Of a DNA stretch of 64,000 bases, positions 9,813-17,929 are shown one piece after another. The position numbers and the translations under genes were made by a program. Within the stretch, counting starts at the first letter, position 1, and each line of letters starts with the position of its first letter. Where the stretch lies: NCBI GenBank assembly GCA_049670505.1, contig JBATTK010000050.1, positions 56,386-120,385 of the forward strand, given 5' to 3'. Source of the stretch: JBATTK01 sp049670505 (GTDB lineage: Bacteria > Bacteroidota > Bacteroidia > Flavobacteriales > Flavobacteriaceae). Below the pieces are notes generated by a model. It had not been told where the DNA came from, searched no databases, and saw only the letters and a program-made list of their open reading frames with translations.

Positions 9813-10364
9813 TTGAGCCACAAAATAGAACATACTGACGCTTTATTACAATTGTGTTTAGAAGGAAAACAAAGTGCACAGTTGGAAATTTACAACCGCT
9901 ATTACAAAGCAATGTACAACACTGCTTTACGGATCGTAAAAAATAGTGCGGAAGCCGAAGATGTTATGCAAGAATCGTTTTTTAATGCGTTTACGAAACT
10001 GCATACATTTAAGGGTGAAGTTACATTTGGATCTTGGTTAAAACGAATTGTAATAAACAACAGTATCTATCATTACAGAAAACAACAGAAAAAAAATGAA
10101 GTTGATCTGGATGATGTAATGTACAAGGTCGAAGATAATGATGGAGTTGCTTCGGATCATGTGTTTACGGAACTGAAGGCTCAAAAGGTGCTGGAAACCA
10201 TGAAACAATTAAAAGAGAACTACAGAGTTTCTTTGACCTTACATTTAATAGAAGGCTATGATTATGAAGAAATAAGTGCCATAATGAATTTGAGCTATGC
10301 GAATTGTAGAACTACAATTTCAAGAGCAAAGGAAAGCTTGAGGAAAAAACTAATAAGTGCGTAA
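9813..10364 (+). CDS. ECF-type RNA polymerase sigma factor
   Basis: A 183-residue sigma-70 family protein with region 2 (YNRYYKAMYNTALRIVKN, AEDVMQESF, FKGEVTFGSWLKRI) and region 4 (LKENYRVSLTLHLIEGYDYEEIS followed by the DNA-reading helix LSYANCRTTISRAKESL). There is no region 3, as in ECF factors. The start codon is TTG at 9813. The stop overlaps the next ATG by one base (TAATG), so it is translationally coupled to the likely anti-sigma factor. Two secreted beta-repeat proteins follow and are the obvious candidate targets or co-regulated genes. Confidence 0.85.
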   Translation: MSHKIEHTDALLQLCLEGKQSAQLEIYNRYYKAMYNTALRIVKNSAEAEDVMQESFFNAFTKLHTFKGEVTFGSWLKRIVINNSIYHYRKQQKKNEVDLDDVMYKVEDNDGVASDHVFTELKAQKVLETMKQLKENYRVSLTLHLIEGYDYEEISAIMNLSYANCRTTISRAKESLRKKLISA

Positions 10365-10930
10365 TGATGGAAAAAGAAAAATTAGAAAACCTGTTTAAGA
10401 CCCTACAAGGTTCGTTTGATACGGAAGAGCCAACGGATGGACATCAACAACGGTTTTTGGAAAAGTTGGAAGCCTCTAAAAAAGTGGTGAACATAGATAG
10501 GAAGAAAAGGAATTCTTGGTGGAAACCGCTTTCTGTTGCCGCTTCTATAGCTATGCTATGTGCCGTTGGGATCAGTCTTTTTAATCAAGGGTCAACGATA
10601 GACGAACAAGTAGCCGAGATATCCCCGGAAGTATCAAAGACCGAGTATTATTTTACAAGTCTCATTGAGGAGCAGGTCAGGGTATTGAAAAATGAAGGTA
10701 CTCCCGAGACGCAAAAAATTATTGATGATGCCATGGTCCAATTGAAAAAGTTGGAGACCAATTATGCCCAAATGGAACAGGATTTATTAAATGGAGGTAA
10801 CAGCAAACTTATTTTGAGTGCCATGATCACCAATTTCCAAACCAGAATAGATCTTTTACAAGATGTATTAGATCAAGTAGATAGAATAAAAAACTTAAAA
10901 AATCTCAATGATGAAAATATTACTATTTAA
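10364..10930 (+). CDS. Single-pass membrane protein, probable anti-sigma factor
   Basis: A 188-residue protein with a cytoplasmic N-terminus of about 47 residues (EKLENLFKTLQGSFDTEEPT), a lysine/arginine stop (RKKRNSWW), one membrane segment (residues 50-66, PLSVAASIAMLCAVGISLF) and a helical C-terminal part that would face the periplasm. It is not a clear match to a named anti-sigma domain. Its role is inferred from the one-base overlap with the sigma gene and from topology. It overlaps the following gene by 20-23 nt, supporting one operon. Confidence 0.65.
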   Translation: MMEKEKLENLFKTLQGSFDTEEPTDGHQQRFLEKLEASKKVVNIDRKKRNSWWKPLSVAASIAMLCAVGISLFNQGSTIDEQVAEISPEVSKTEYYFTSLIEEQVRVLKNEGTPETQKIIDDAMVQLKKLETNYAQMEQDLLNGGNSKLILSAMITNFQTRIDLLQDVLDQVDRIKNLKNLNDENITI

Positions 10931-12002
10931 ATATACGACAATATTGCTTTTAATCTTTCCTGCCGTACTTTTGGCACATGACGGGAAGTTAAAAGGAAGG
11001 CATACCAAGGAGAAAACCATTAAAAAGGAATTTAATGTAAACTCCGATGCACTTCTAAAAATCAATAATAGCTATGGTAACCTCAACATTACCTCATGGA
11101 ATGAAAACAAAATAGTCATAGAGGTACATATTAGGACCAATGGCAATAATGAAGAGAAGGTACAGCAAAAGCTAAACCAGATCACAGTAGATTTTGAAGC
11201 CAACAGCAGTATGGTCTCCGCCAGGACGAACTTCAATAAGAACAAAGGCAATTGGGGGTGGAACTGGGGCAAAAACAACAATGTAAATATGCAGATCAAC
11301 TATACCGTAAAAGTGCCCATAAAAAACAGTGTACACCTGAGCAATGATTATGGAAACATTTACTTGGACCGAATAGATGGCCATGCCAAAATAAGCTGCG
11401 ATTATGGAAGATTGGAGATTGGGGAATTGCATGGGCGAAACAACCAGTTGAGTTTTGACTATACCTCAAAATCTACCATAGGCTATATAAACAGTGGGAA
11501 AATTTCCGCCGATTATTCCGGGTTTACCATAGAAAAGGCAGGTGATTTGATTATTAGTGCGGACTATACCAATTCCACTGTGGAAAAAATGGGAAATCTA
11601 CAATACTCCAGTGATTATGGAAATCTTGAAATAGGCGAAGCCGACAACGTACAGGGTAATGGGGATTATATCAATACTAAACTGGGGACCATTCATGGCA
11701 ATGTAGATATCAATGCCGATTATGGCTCTCTTAAAATAGGTAACATAGCGGCCGATGCCGGAAATATAGACATACGTACCGATTATACCGGAATAAAAAT
11801 AGGTTACGATTCGCAATACCATTTTGATTTTGAAATCACCACGGAATATGCGGGAGTGAGTGGAAAAGAGAATTTTGAAATCAATATCAGCAAGGAGAAA
11901 TCCAATGAAAGATATTATAAGGGCTATTATGGAGAACCCAATAGCGGGAATAGGGTTTCAATTACCAGCGATTACGGAAGTATATCATTTTACAAAAATT
12001 AA
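10911..12002 (+). CDS. DUF4097-type secreted beta-repeat protein
   Basis: A secreted protein of 363 residues from the ATG at 10911 (a second ATG lies at 10908). The signal peptide is MKILLFKYTTILLLIFPAVLLA. The mature part repeats a short beta-strand unit marked by DYG or DYT (SNDYGNIYLD, SCDYGRLEIG, SADYTNSTVE, NADYGSLKIG, TSDYGSISF) roughly every 18-22 residues, consistent with a right-handed parallel beta-helix of the DUF4097 kind. Such proteins are common beside ECF sigma factors in Bacteroidetes; their function is unknown. The overlap with the preceding gene ties it to the sigma operon. Confidence 0.8.
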   Translation: MKILLFKYTTILLLIFPAVLLAHDGKLKGRHTKEKTIKKEFNVNSDALLKINNSYGNLNITSWNENKIVIEVHIRTNGNNEEKVQQKLNQITVDFEANSSMVSARTNFNKNKGNWGWNWGKNNNVNMQINYTVKVPIKNSVHLSNDYGNIYLDRIDGHAKISCDYGRLEIGELHGRNNQLSFDYTSKSTIGYINSGKISADYSGFTIEKAGDLIISADYTNSTVEKMGNLQYSSDYGNLEIGEADNVQGNGDYINTKLGTIHGNVDINADYGSLKIGNIAADAGNIDIRTDYTGIKIGYDSQYHFDFEITTEYAGVSGKENFEINISKEKSNERYYKGYYGEPNSGNRVSITSDYGSISFYKN

Positions 12003-12023
12003 ATTCATCAAATAAACACGATC

Positions 12024-12755
12024 ATGAGAAAACTAGCAACATTAGGACTAACACTATTATTTGTTATCACGGTAAATGCCCAATGGGGCAAAAGGGTAAA
12101 AGGAAATGGAAACGTAGTAACCATAGAAAGATCTACGGGAGATTATGACGCCATAGCCGTAGCAGGATGGTTCGATGTTGACCTGATAGATGGTAATGAA
12201 GGTGAATTGACCTTAAGGGGAGAAGAAAATCTTCTGGAATACATAAAAACTGAAGTGAAAAATGGCAAATTGGTTATAAAAGTCGAAAACGGGGTCAACC
12301 TAAAACCTTCCTCGTGGAACAAGGATAAATCTATATATATTACTGTTCCCGTAGAAAGCGTGCATACCGTAACACTCTCGGGATCGGGGGATGTTGTTGG
12401 GAAAAAGACATTATCGGCGGATTATTTTAAAACCAACATCTCGGGTTCCGGAGATATTTCCCTATCGATAGAGGCAAAAAAAGTAGAAGCCACCATGTCC
12501 GGTTCGGGGGACATCAACTTGGATGGCAGTACCACGGATCTAGAGGTACAAGTATCTGGTTCGGGGGATATCAAAGCGTATGAGCTACAAGCAGAAAATG
12601 TTAATGCCCAAGTATCTGGTTCTGCCGATATTAAGGTTACCGCTAACAAAATGATCAAAGCAAGGGTATCGGGATCCGGGGACATCAGTTATCGGGGAAA
12701 TCCAGAAAAAGTAGATACCAAAGCATCTGGTTCCGGGGATATCTCCAAAGGATAA
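12024..12755 (+). CDS. Head GIN domain (DUF2807) secreted protein
   Basis: A 243-residue protein with signal peptide MRKLATLGLTLLFVITVNAQ followed by a DUF2807 'head GIN' domain. The N-terminal strands (GNVVTIERSTGDYDAIAVAG) lead into at least six repeats of SGSGDI or a close variant (SGSGDVVGKK, SGSGDISLS, SGSGDINLDG, SGSGDIKAYE, SGSADIKVT, SGSGDISYRG), giving a beta-solenoid. It has been annotated as a putative autotransporter adhesin, but an adhesive role is not proven. It lies 21 nt after the DUF4097 gene and closes the operon ahead of a terminator. Confidence 0.85.
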   Translation: MRKLATLGLTLLFVITVNAQWGKRVKGNGNVVTIERSTGDYDAIAVAGWFDVDLIDGNEGELTLRGEENLLEYIKTEVKNGKLVIKVENGVNLKPSSWNKDKSIYITVPVESVHTVTLSGSGDVVGKKTLSADYFKTNISGSGDISLSIEAKKVEATMSGSGDINLDGSTTDLEVQVSGSGDIKAYELQAENVNAQVSGSADIKVTANKMIKARVSGSGDISYRGNPEKVDTKASGSGDISKG

Positions 12756-12778
12756 AACCATAATACGATATATGTTAG

Positions 12779-12806
12779 AAGCCCCTCACAAAGGGGCTTT
12801 TATTTT
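12779..12806 (+). terminator. Terminator of the sigma-factor operon
   Basis: AAGCCCCT (12779-12786) pairs with AGGGGCTT (12792-12799) around the loop CACAA and is followed by TTATTTTGG. It lies 23 nt past the stop codon of the head GIN gene. Confidence 0.85.
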
Positions 12807-13043
12807 GGTGATAATAGGGTGCCAGGCCTTTATATCGGAATACTATTAGAGCTCATCTTCCTTGGTACTTATGTAAAGGATAAAAGACCATTCCGCCTCA
12901 AAACATAAGACCTTTAATAGCAGGCAGTAACGGTTGGCATCGGATAAACAGGGTTTACCCTTGGATAAAAGGAAGTCTTCAGTGGGCAGTGGTAGTAAAC
13001 GGTAGGTATTTGTCGTTGGATAACCAGAAACTAGAAGCTGGAA

Positions 13044-13094
13044 TGTCATTTCAATTTGATAATCGTATCGAAGGCACTGTGTCAAATATTAAAT
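13044..13094. repeat. Degenerate copy of the GTCATTTCGATACGATT palindromic repeat
   Basis: TGTCATTTCAATTTGAT is joined directly to AATCGTATCGAAGGCAC and GTCAAATATTAAAT. The same right half (AATCGTATCGAAGGCAC, then GTCAAATAT and AAAT) occurs at 32660-32693, where the left half is intact and separated by about 54 nt. The copy here looks like an internally deleted version. Confidence 0.6.
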
Positions 13095-13163
13095 GGCCCT
13101 GTTAGAGTGTAAATCTGGGAGCTTTCGGGAATAAGCCCATTTAATTAAAATCCAAAATGGATA

Positions 13164-14516
13164 CTAATGTTCATCTATATTTGGTTCCATACCCTTTTCT
13201 TTCTTTGGCACCCTGGTCAATAGAAAAGCACCGACTATAAAGAACAATCCAAGAAAAATAGTGGCATTGCGCATACTCCCGCTGACTTGGGCAACAAATC
13301 CGTATAGAAAGGTTCCAATAACGATTCCTATTTTCTCGGCAACATCATAGAAACTAAAAAAGGAAGTGGTGTCCGTTGTTTCAGGGATAAACTTGGAATA
13401 GGTAGATCTAGAGAGTGCCTGTATTCCCCCCATAACGATACCCACGCAAGCTGCCGCAATATAAAAATCGGTCGGAGTTATTACAAAATAGGCATAGATA
13501 CAAATCAGGATCCATAGGATATTAACGAATATCAATGTCTTTATATTACCAAAAGCCTTGGAAGCACTGGCAGTTAAAGTAGCGCCTAAAACGGCCACGA
13601 TCTGTATCACCAAAATACTAGTAATCAACCCGGTGGTACGTTCACTATCCGACCCCCAAAGTATCTCTTCCTCACCAAAATAGGTAGCGATCAACATAAC
13701 GGTCTGCACAGCCATACTGTAGACAAAGAAAGCCCCTAGATATCGTTTTAATCGCATCTCGTTGCCCAACTGATACCACACTTTTTTCAGTTCCCTAAAT
13801 CCGTTCAGAATAATATGTTCGCGGATTCCTTGCTTCTTATATCCCTTAGGCAAATGAAAGAAGGTATATTGGCTAAAAAGTATCCACCAAATACCTACGG
13901 TGACAAAAGAATACTTCATCGCCTTTATTTCCGCTACTTCACCGGCATCGCTCTCGATACCGAAAAAAGCAGGCTGCATTACCATTGCCAAATTAAATAG
14001 CAACAAAATAACACTTCCGATATATCCCAAAGAAAACCCCTTGGCACTTATACGGTCTTGCTGCTCGGGAAAAGCAATATCCGGTAAATAGGAATTATTA
14101 ATGGCAAAACTTACCCAAAAACCCACTAGGCCAAAAAAATAGCACAATAGGCTAAAATAGATATGTTCCAAGGAGAACCAATAAAGACCTATGCATGCCA
14201 GTCCGCCCAAGTAACAAAAAAACTTCATAAACACTTTCTTGTTGCCTAAATAATCAGCTATTCCTGAGAGCAAGGGAGTAATCAAGGCAATAAAAACAAA
14301 TGCTATGGAGGTAACGTAACTTATAAGCGGGGCCCTAGCTATTTCCCCGCCGAATACCACTACTTTTTCAATATTGGAAGCCCTAAAAAGCGCCCCATAG
14401 AAAATGGGAAATATGGCGGACGCAATTACCAAGCTATAGACAGAATTGGCCCAATCGTAAAACGCCCAAGCGTTCAATAATTTTTTACTTCCCTTTATTG
14501 CTATTACTCTTGCCAT
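13164..14516 (-). CDS. MFS transporter, UMF1/Atg22-like
   Basis: A 450-residue polytopic membrane protein with about 12 predicted membrane segments. The N-terminus LLNAWAFYDWANSVYSLVI and the later SYLPDIAFPEQQDRISAKGF are typical of the UMF1 (ultrahigh-magnetic-field-responsive)/Atg22-like branch of the major facilitator superfamily, whose substrates in bacteria are mostly unknown. The second half includes GGIQALSRSTYSKFIPE, another family hallmark. It is the last gene of the leftward run that starts with glgE, but a terminator-like hairpin stands 12 nt upstream of its ATG, so it may have separate control. A sugar-export role would be speculation. Confidence 0.82.
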   Translation of the reverse strand: MARVIAIKGSKKLLNAWAFYDWANSVYSLVIASAIFPIFYGALFRASNIEKVVVFGGEIARAPLISYVTSIAFVFIALITPLLSGIADYLGNKKVFMKFFCYLGGLACIGLYWFSLEHIYFSLLCYFFGLVGFWVSFAINNSYLPDIAFPEQQDRISAKGFSLGYIGSVILLLFNLAMVMQPAFFGIESDAGEVAEIKAMKYSFVTVGIWWILFSQYTFFHLPKGYKKQGIREHIILNGFRELKKVWYQLGNEMRLKRYLGAFFVYSMAVQTVMLIATYFGEEEILWGSDSERTTGLITSILVIQIVAVLGATLTASASKAFGNIKTLIFVNILWILICIYAYFVITPTDFYIAAACVGIVMGGIQALSRSTYSKFIPETTDTTSFFSFYDVAEKIGIVIGTFLYGFVAQVSGSMRNATIFLGLFFIVGAFLLTRVPKKEKGMEPNIDEH

Positions 14517-14528
14517 GGTTTAAAAAGT

Positions 14529-14555
14529 AAAAGCCGTTCACAAAGAACAGCTTTT
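14529..14555 (-). terminator. Terminator-like hairpin just upstream of the MFS gene
   Basis: On the minus strand an 11-bp stem (AAAAGCTGTTC with GAACGGCTTTT, one U-G pair) around the loop TTTGT is followed by ACTTTTT. It would end transcription from the M48 gene. It sits only 12 nt before the MFS start codon, so it could equally act as a leader hairpin. Confidence 0.6.
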
Positions 14556-14582
14556 ATCATATTTTTATTGGTATCATAATCA

Positions 14583-15392
14583 TTATTGGAATGAGGTAAC
14601 GCCAAATTTTGCGGCCTCTTGCTTCGCCAAAGGAGCCCAACTAGATAGGTTATTTATCCTCGTATCATTGGAAGGGTGGGTACTTAAAAATTCCGGTGGT
14701 GCCTGTCCCCCGCTATTTGCCTTCATTCGTTTCCACAGTTCAGCTGCCTCATCCGGATTATACCCGGCAATCGCCATAATCTGTAGTCCGATCCTATCTG
14801 CCTCGGTTTCATGACCTCTGCTAAAAGGAAGCATTACACCTACAGAAGAACCTATGCCGTAGGCCTGATTGAACATATTTCTTTTTTCCGGATCTTGTAT
14901 CGCTACATTCCCTGCAACAGCACCCAGTTGTTGCAACATACCTGCACTCATACGCTGAGCTCCGTGATCTGCCAACGCATGTGCAACTTCGTGACCCATG
15001 ACTACCGCAACTCCCGTTTCCGTCTGGGTTATAGGAAGTATTCCCGTATAAAAGACAATTTTGCCCCCGGGCATACACCATGCATTCACCGTTTCATCGT
15101 CCACCAGTGTATACTCCCACTTATAATCCTTTAAATAGCCGGGATAACCATTGGAAGATAACCAGCGTTCTGCAGCAGAGGATATACGCTGCCCTACTTT
15201 AGTGATCATTTGGGCATCCGAAGTTCCTTTTACCACCTTATTCTCTCCCAAGAACTGATCATATTGCGCAAAAGCTGTAGGAAATATTTGACTATTAGGA
15301 TAAAAGTTCAATGTACTCTTTCCTGTGAACGGATTTGTTTTACATGCGGTAACGCCAAGAAAAATGACCATTACCAAGACTATTTTTTTCAT
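14583..15392 (-). CDS. M48 family metalloprotease, lipoprotein
   Basis: A 269-residue zinc metalloprotease. The N-terminus MKKIVLVMVIFLGVTAC is a lipoprotein signal with Cys17 as the acylated residue, so it is anchored in the periplasmic face of a membrane. The catalytic HEXXH motif is HEVAHALADHG, with the third zinc ligand in the downstream HETEADRIGLQIM (the usual ExxxD glutamate). It resembles the BepA/LoiP group of M48 proteases involved in outer-membrane protein quality control. I took the second Met (15392) as start because it gives a clean signal peptide; 15398 is possible. It follows the GH31 gene by about 30 nt. Confidence 0.88.
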   Translation of the reverse strand: MKKIVLVMVIFLGVTACKTNPFTGKSTLNFYPNSQIFPTAFAQYDQFLGENKVVKGTSDAQMITKVGQRISSAAERWLSSNGYPGYLKDYKWEYTLVDDETVNAWCMPGGKIVFYTGILPITQTETGVAVVMGHEVAHALADHGAQRMSAGMLQQLGAVAGNVAIQDPEKRNMFNQAYGIGSSVGVMLPFSRGHETEADRIGLQIMAIAGYNPDEAAELWKRMKANSGGQAPPEFLSTHPSNDTRINNLSSWAPLAKQEAAKFGVTSFQ

Positions 15393-15428
15393 CACCAACC
15401 GTGTTTAATATGTGTAAAATACAAAAAA

Positions 15429-17828
15429 TTACTTTCCAATAATATGTAATTCGGTAAAATCCTTGATCACTTCTATTGTATTGTTCCCGTTCAATTTAAC
15501 ATCTTTAAAAGATACCGTTTCATTATCCAACTCTATACAGTCTATTTCAAAGGGCAGCCCGTGAAATTTCAATTTAAACGAGGTGTAGGGCGTAATGAAG
15601 GTCCCATTTTTAAATTGCTGTATGATAAGCTCGTTCTTCTTGCCCTTTAATTTAAAATTTCGCAAACTATATCGTCCTTTTTTATAATCATATCCATCCT
15701 GAACATCTTCATAAACCGTGGAATTCTCGGTGCCTTCTTTAAAGTAAATATCCAATATTAATTCTGTGATTTCCTTTTCGCCCACATATTGTTGTACGGG
15801 ATATTTAGGAATCATGGAACCTTCCTTTATAAATAAGGGCAGTTTATCGATATCCGCTACTACCCAGCGTTCCTTTCCTCCTTCTACAATCTCTTCGGTC
15901 CAAAAGTTATACCATTTTCCTCTTGGAATATACATTCTTCTCCCCTTTGCATTGGGCTCTTGAACGGGACAGACCAAAATCTGTTCTCCACAGATAAATT
16001 CATCTGTTCTAAAATGCGTCTGTGCATCTTCTTGATCGTAATAAACCATGGATTGTAACATGGGTTTGCCATCCGTGATATACTTCCAAAACGCAGTATA
16101 TAGATAGGGCAGCAATTGATATCTAAGTTCTACAAACTTTCGCACAATATCCGTTACTTCAACATCAAAGGACCAAGGTTCTTGATCTCCATGATCCCCA
16201 CTGGAATGTACCCTACAAAAAGGATGGAACACCCCCAATTGTACCCATCGGGCAAAAAGTTCCCCATTGGGTTGTTCCGCGAAACCTCCGATATCGGACC
16301 CCACAAAGGACATTCCGCTCATGCACATACGTTGTGCCTGCACATTGGCTATCCATAGATGTTCCCAAGTGGCTACGTTATCTCCCGTCCAGGTAGAGGT
16401 ATACCTTTGTGCGCCGGAATAGGCAGAACGGGTAATTACAAAGGGACGCTTGGGATATACAAATTTCTTAACACCTTCATACGTTGCCCTAGCCATCTGC
16501 GTTCCGTATACATTATGGGCCTTTCTATGACTACAGGGATGGCCGTCATAATCATGCCGCACATCCAAAGGAAATGTTTTTGTAGGCACTTCCATGACCG
16601 CAGGTTCGTTCATATCGTTCCAAATCCCTTTAACTCCTATTTCCGCAATTAACTCCTTATAGAGTCCTGCCCACCATTCCCGTACTTCTGGATTGGTAAA
16701 ATCAGGGAAATTACATTCTCCAGGCCATACTTTGCCTCGCATATAGGGGCCGTCTCCCCGCTTGCAGAAATAATCATTGTCCTTTGCCTCTTGGTATACC
16801 CAATAATCCTTATCCACCCTTATTCCCGGATCGATAATAGCCACTGTCTTAAATCCATCATCAAGCAGTTCCTGAACCATTTTTTTAGGATCGGGAAAAT
16901 AATTGTGATTCCATGTAAAACAACGAAAGCCTTCCATATAATCGATATCCAAATAAATACCGTCACAAGGTATCTTTAGCTTTCTAAAGGTACGTGCTAC
17001 TTCCTTTACCCTACTTTCCGGATAATAGCTCCACTTGGATTGATGAAAGCCCAGGGTCCATAAAGGGGGTAATTCCGGGGTACCGGTAAGATCGGTATAT
17101 GCCCTCACCACACTGGACATTTCCGGACCATAGAAAAAGTAATAGTTCATTTCCCCTCCATCTGCCCAAAAGCTAGTTGTATTTCTACGCTCATGTGAAA
17201 AATCAAAATAACTTCTGAACGTATTATCGAAAAAGAGTCCGTAAGCCTTTCCACTGTGAAGACCCACATAGAAAGGCATGGCCTTATAAAGCGGTTCTTG
17301 ATCTTTTCCAAAAGCGTATTGATCTGTGGCCCAATTATCTACTCTTTTCCCTTTTAGGTTGCTATGTGTGGCTTTGTCCCCCATTCCATAGAAGCTTTCC
17401 GCAGACTGGGTAATCTTACTCATTTTTACGGTATTACCACCATATTCATAATTCTCTTCCCAATGAAATCCAAGCTCATCTTCATTAATGATGTTTCCTT
17501 CCAAATCGGAAATCTGGGTCCGTAATGTTTTCTTATCTATGAGAACCTTCAATTTGGAAGTTTCTATCCAATATTCGGAATCGGTTTCTTCCACTTCCAA
17601 ATGATTGTAACCGTTACTGGCATCTTCACTTATGGCATAGGAGAAGTCGGGCTCAAAAACGTTTTCGGTGGCATATCTGAATCGGATCGCACTGTCCCGG
17701 ATAACGGTAACTTGTAAAATAACCCCATTGGCAGTGGTAAAATATAGCTTATCCGTATCTTTTTGAAAATCTATAATGTGGTTTGGATACAAATTACCTT
17801 TATATTCCAATTCCGTGTTGGTAATCAT
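15429..17828 (-). CDS. GH31 alpha-glucosidase, cytoplasmic
   Basis: A 799-residue glycoside hydrolase family 31 enzyme that releases glucose from the non-reducing end of alpha-glucosides. The catalytic nucleophile is Asp405 in GIWNDMNEP and the acid/base is Asp483 in TWTGDN; the flanking FYGMGDKATHSNLKGKR and FVGSDIGGF are family hallmarks. An N-terminal beta-sandwich domain and C-terminal beta domains bracket the barrel. No signal peptide, so it acts in the cytoplasm on imported or stored glucan. It follows glgB after a 101-nt gap that contains a 16-bp palindrome, suggesting some independent control. Confidence 0.92.
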   Translation of the reverse strand: MITNTELEYKGNLYPNHIIDFQKDTDKLYFTTANGVILQVTVIRDSAIRFRYATENVFEPDFSYAISEDASNGYNHLEVEETDSEYWIETSKLKVLIDKKTLRTQISDLEGNIINEDELGFHWEENYEYGGNTVKMSKITQSAESFYGMGDKATHSNLKGKRVDNWATDQYAFGKDQEPLYKAMPFYVGLHSGKAYGLFFDNTFRSYFDFSHERRNTTSFWADGGEMNYYFFYGPEMSSVVRAYTDLTGTPELPPLWTLGFHQSKWSYYPESRVKEVARTFRKLKIPCDGIYLDIDYMEGFRCFTWNHNYFPDPKKMVQELLDDGFKTVAIIDPGIRVDKDYWVYQEAKDNDYFCKRGDGPYMRGKVWPGECNFPDFTNPEVREWWAGLYKELIAEIGVKGIWNDMNEPAVMEVPTKTFPLDVRHDYDGHPCSHRKAHNVYGTQMARATYEGVKKFVYPKRPFVITRSAYSGAQRYTSTWTGDNVATWEHLWIANVQAQRMCMSGMSFVGSDIGGFAEQPNGELFARWVQLGVFHPFCRVHSSGDHGDQEPWSFDVEVTDIVRKFVELRYQLLPYLYTAFWKYITDGKPMLQSMVYYDQEDAQTHFRTDEFICGEQILVCPVQEPNAKGRRMYIPRGKWYNFWTEEIVEGGKERWVVADIDKLPLFIKEGSMIPKYPVQQYVGEKEITELILDIYFKEGTENSTVYEDVQDGYDYKKGRYSLRNFKLKGKKNELIIQQFKNGTFITPYTSFKLKFHGLPFEIDCIELDNETVSFKDVKLNGNNTIEVIKDFTELHIIGK

Positions 17829-17904
17829 AGTAGATTATTTTTATGGACTAACAAAAAAAAGACTTTATCATGTAATTATAAAATGATATTATAATCAATT
17901 ATAA

Positions 17905-17920
17905 ACTATAACGTTATAGT
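17905..17920. promoter_or_regulatory. 16-bp perfect palindrome, possible operator
   Basis: ACTATAACGTTATAGT is a perfect palindrome between glgB and the GH31 gene, 77 nt upstream of the GH31 start. The AACGTT centre is typical of LacI/GalR-family operators, which often control sugar genes. No LacI-type regulator is encoded in this window, so the assignment is a hypothesis. Confidence 0.4.
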
Positions 17921-17929
17921 AACATCTTA

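Larger units (their letters stand above)
12756..13163. other. Gene-free gap with repeat fragments
   Basis: After the terminator I see no convincing gene. The open frames here lack family features. The gap contains a heptad-type fragment (ACCAGAAACTAGAAGCTGG near 13023-13041) like those at 46.0-46.5 kb, and a degenerate palindromic repeat at 13044-13094 shared with 32588-32693. Confidence 0.6.

Noticed and set aside
12846..13085. 79-codon minus-strand frame in the gap after the head GIN gene
   Set aside because: It overlaps heptad and palindromic repeat fragments and shows no protein family features.
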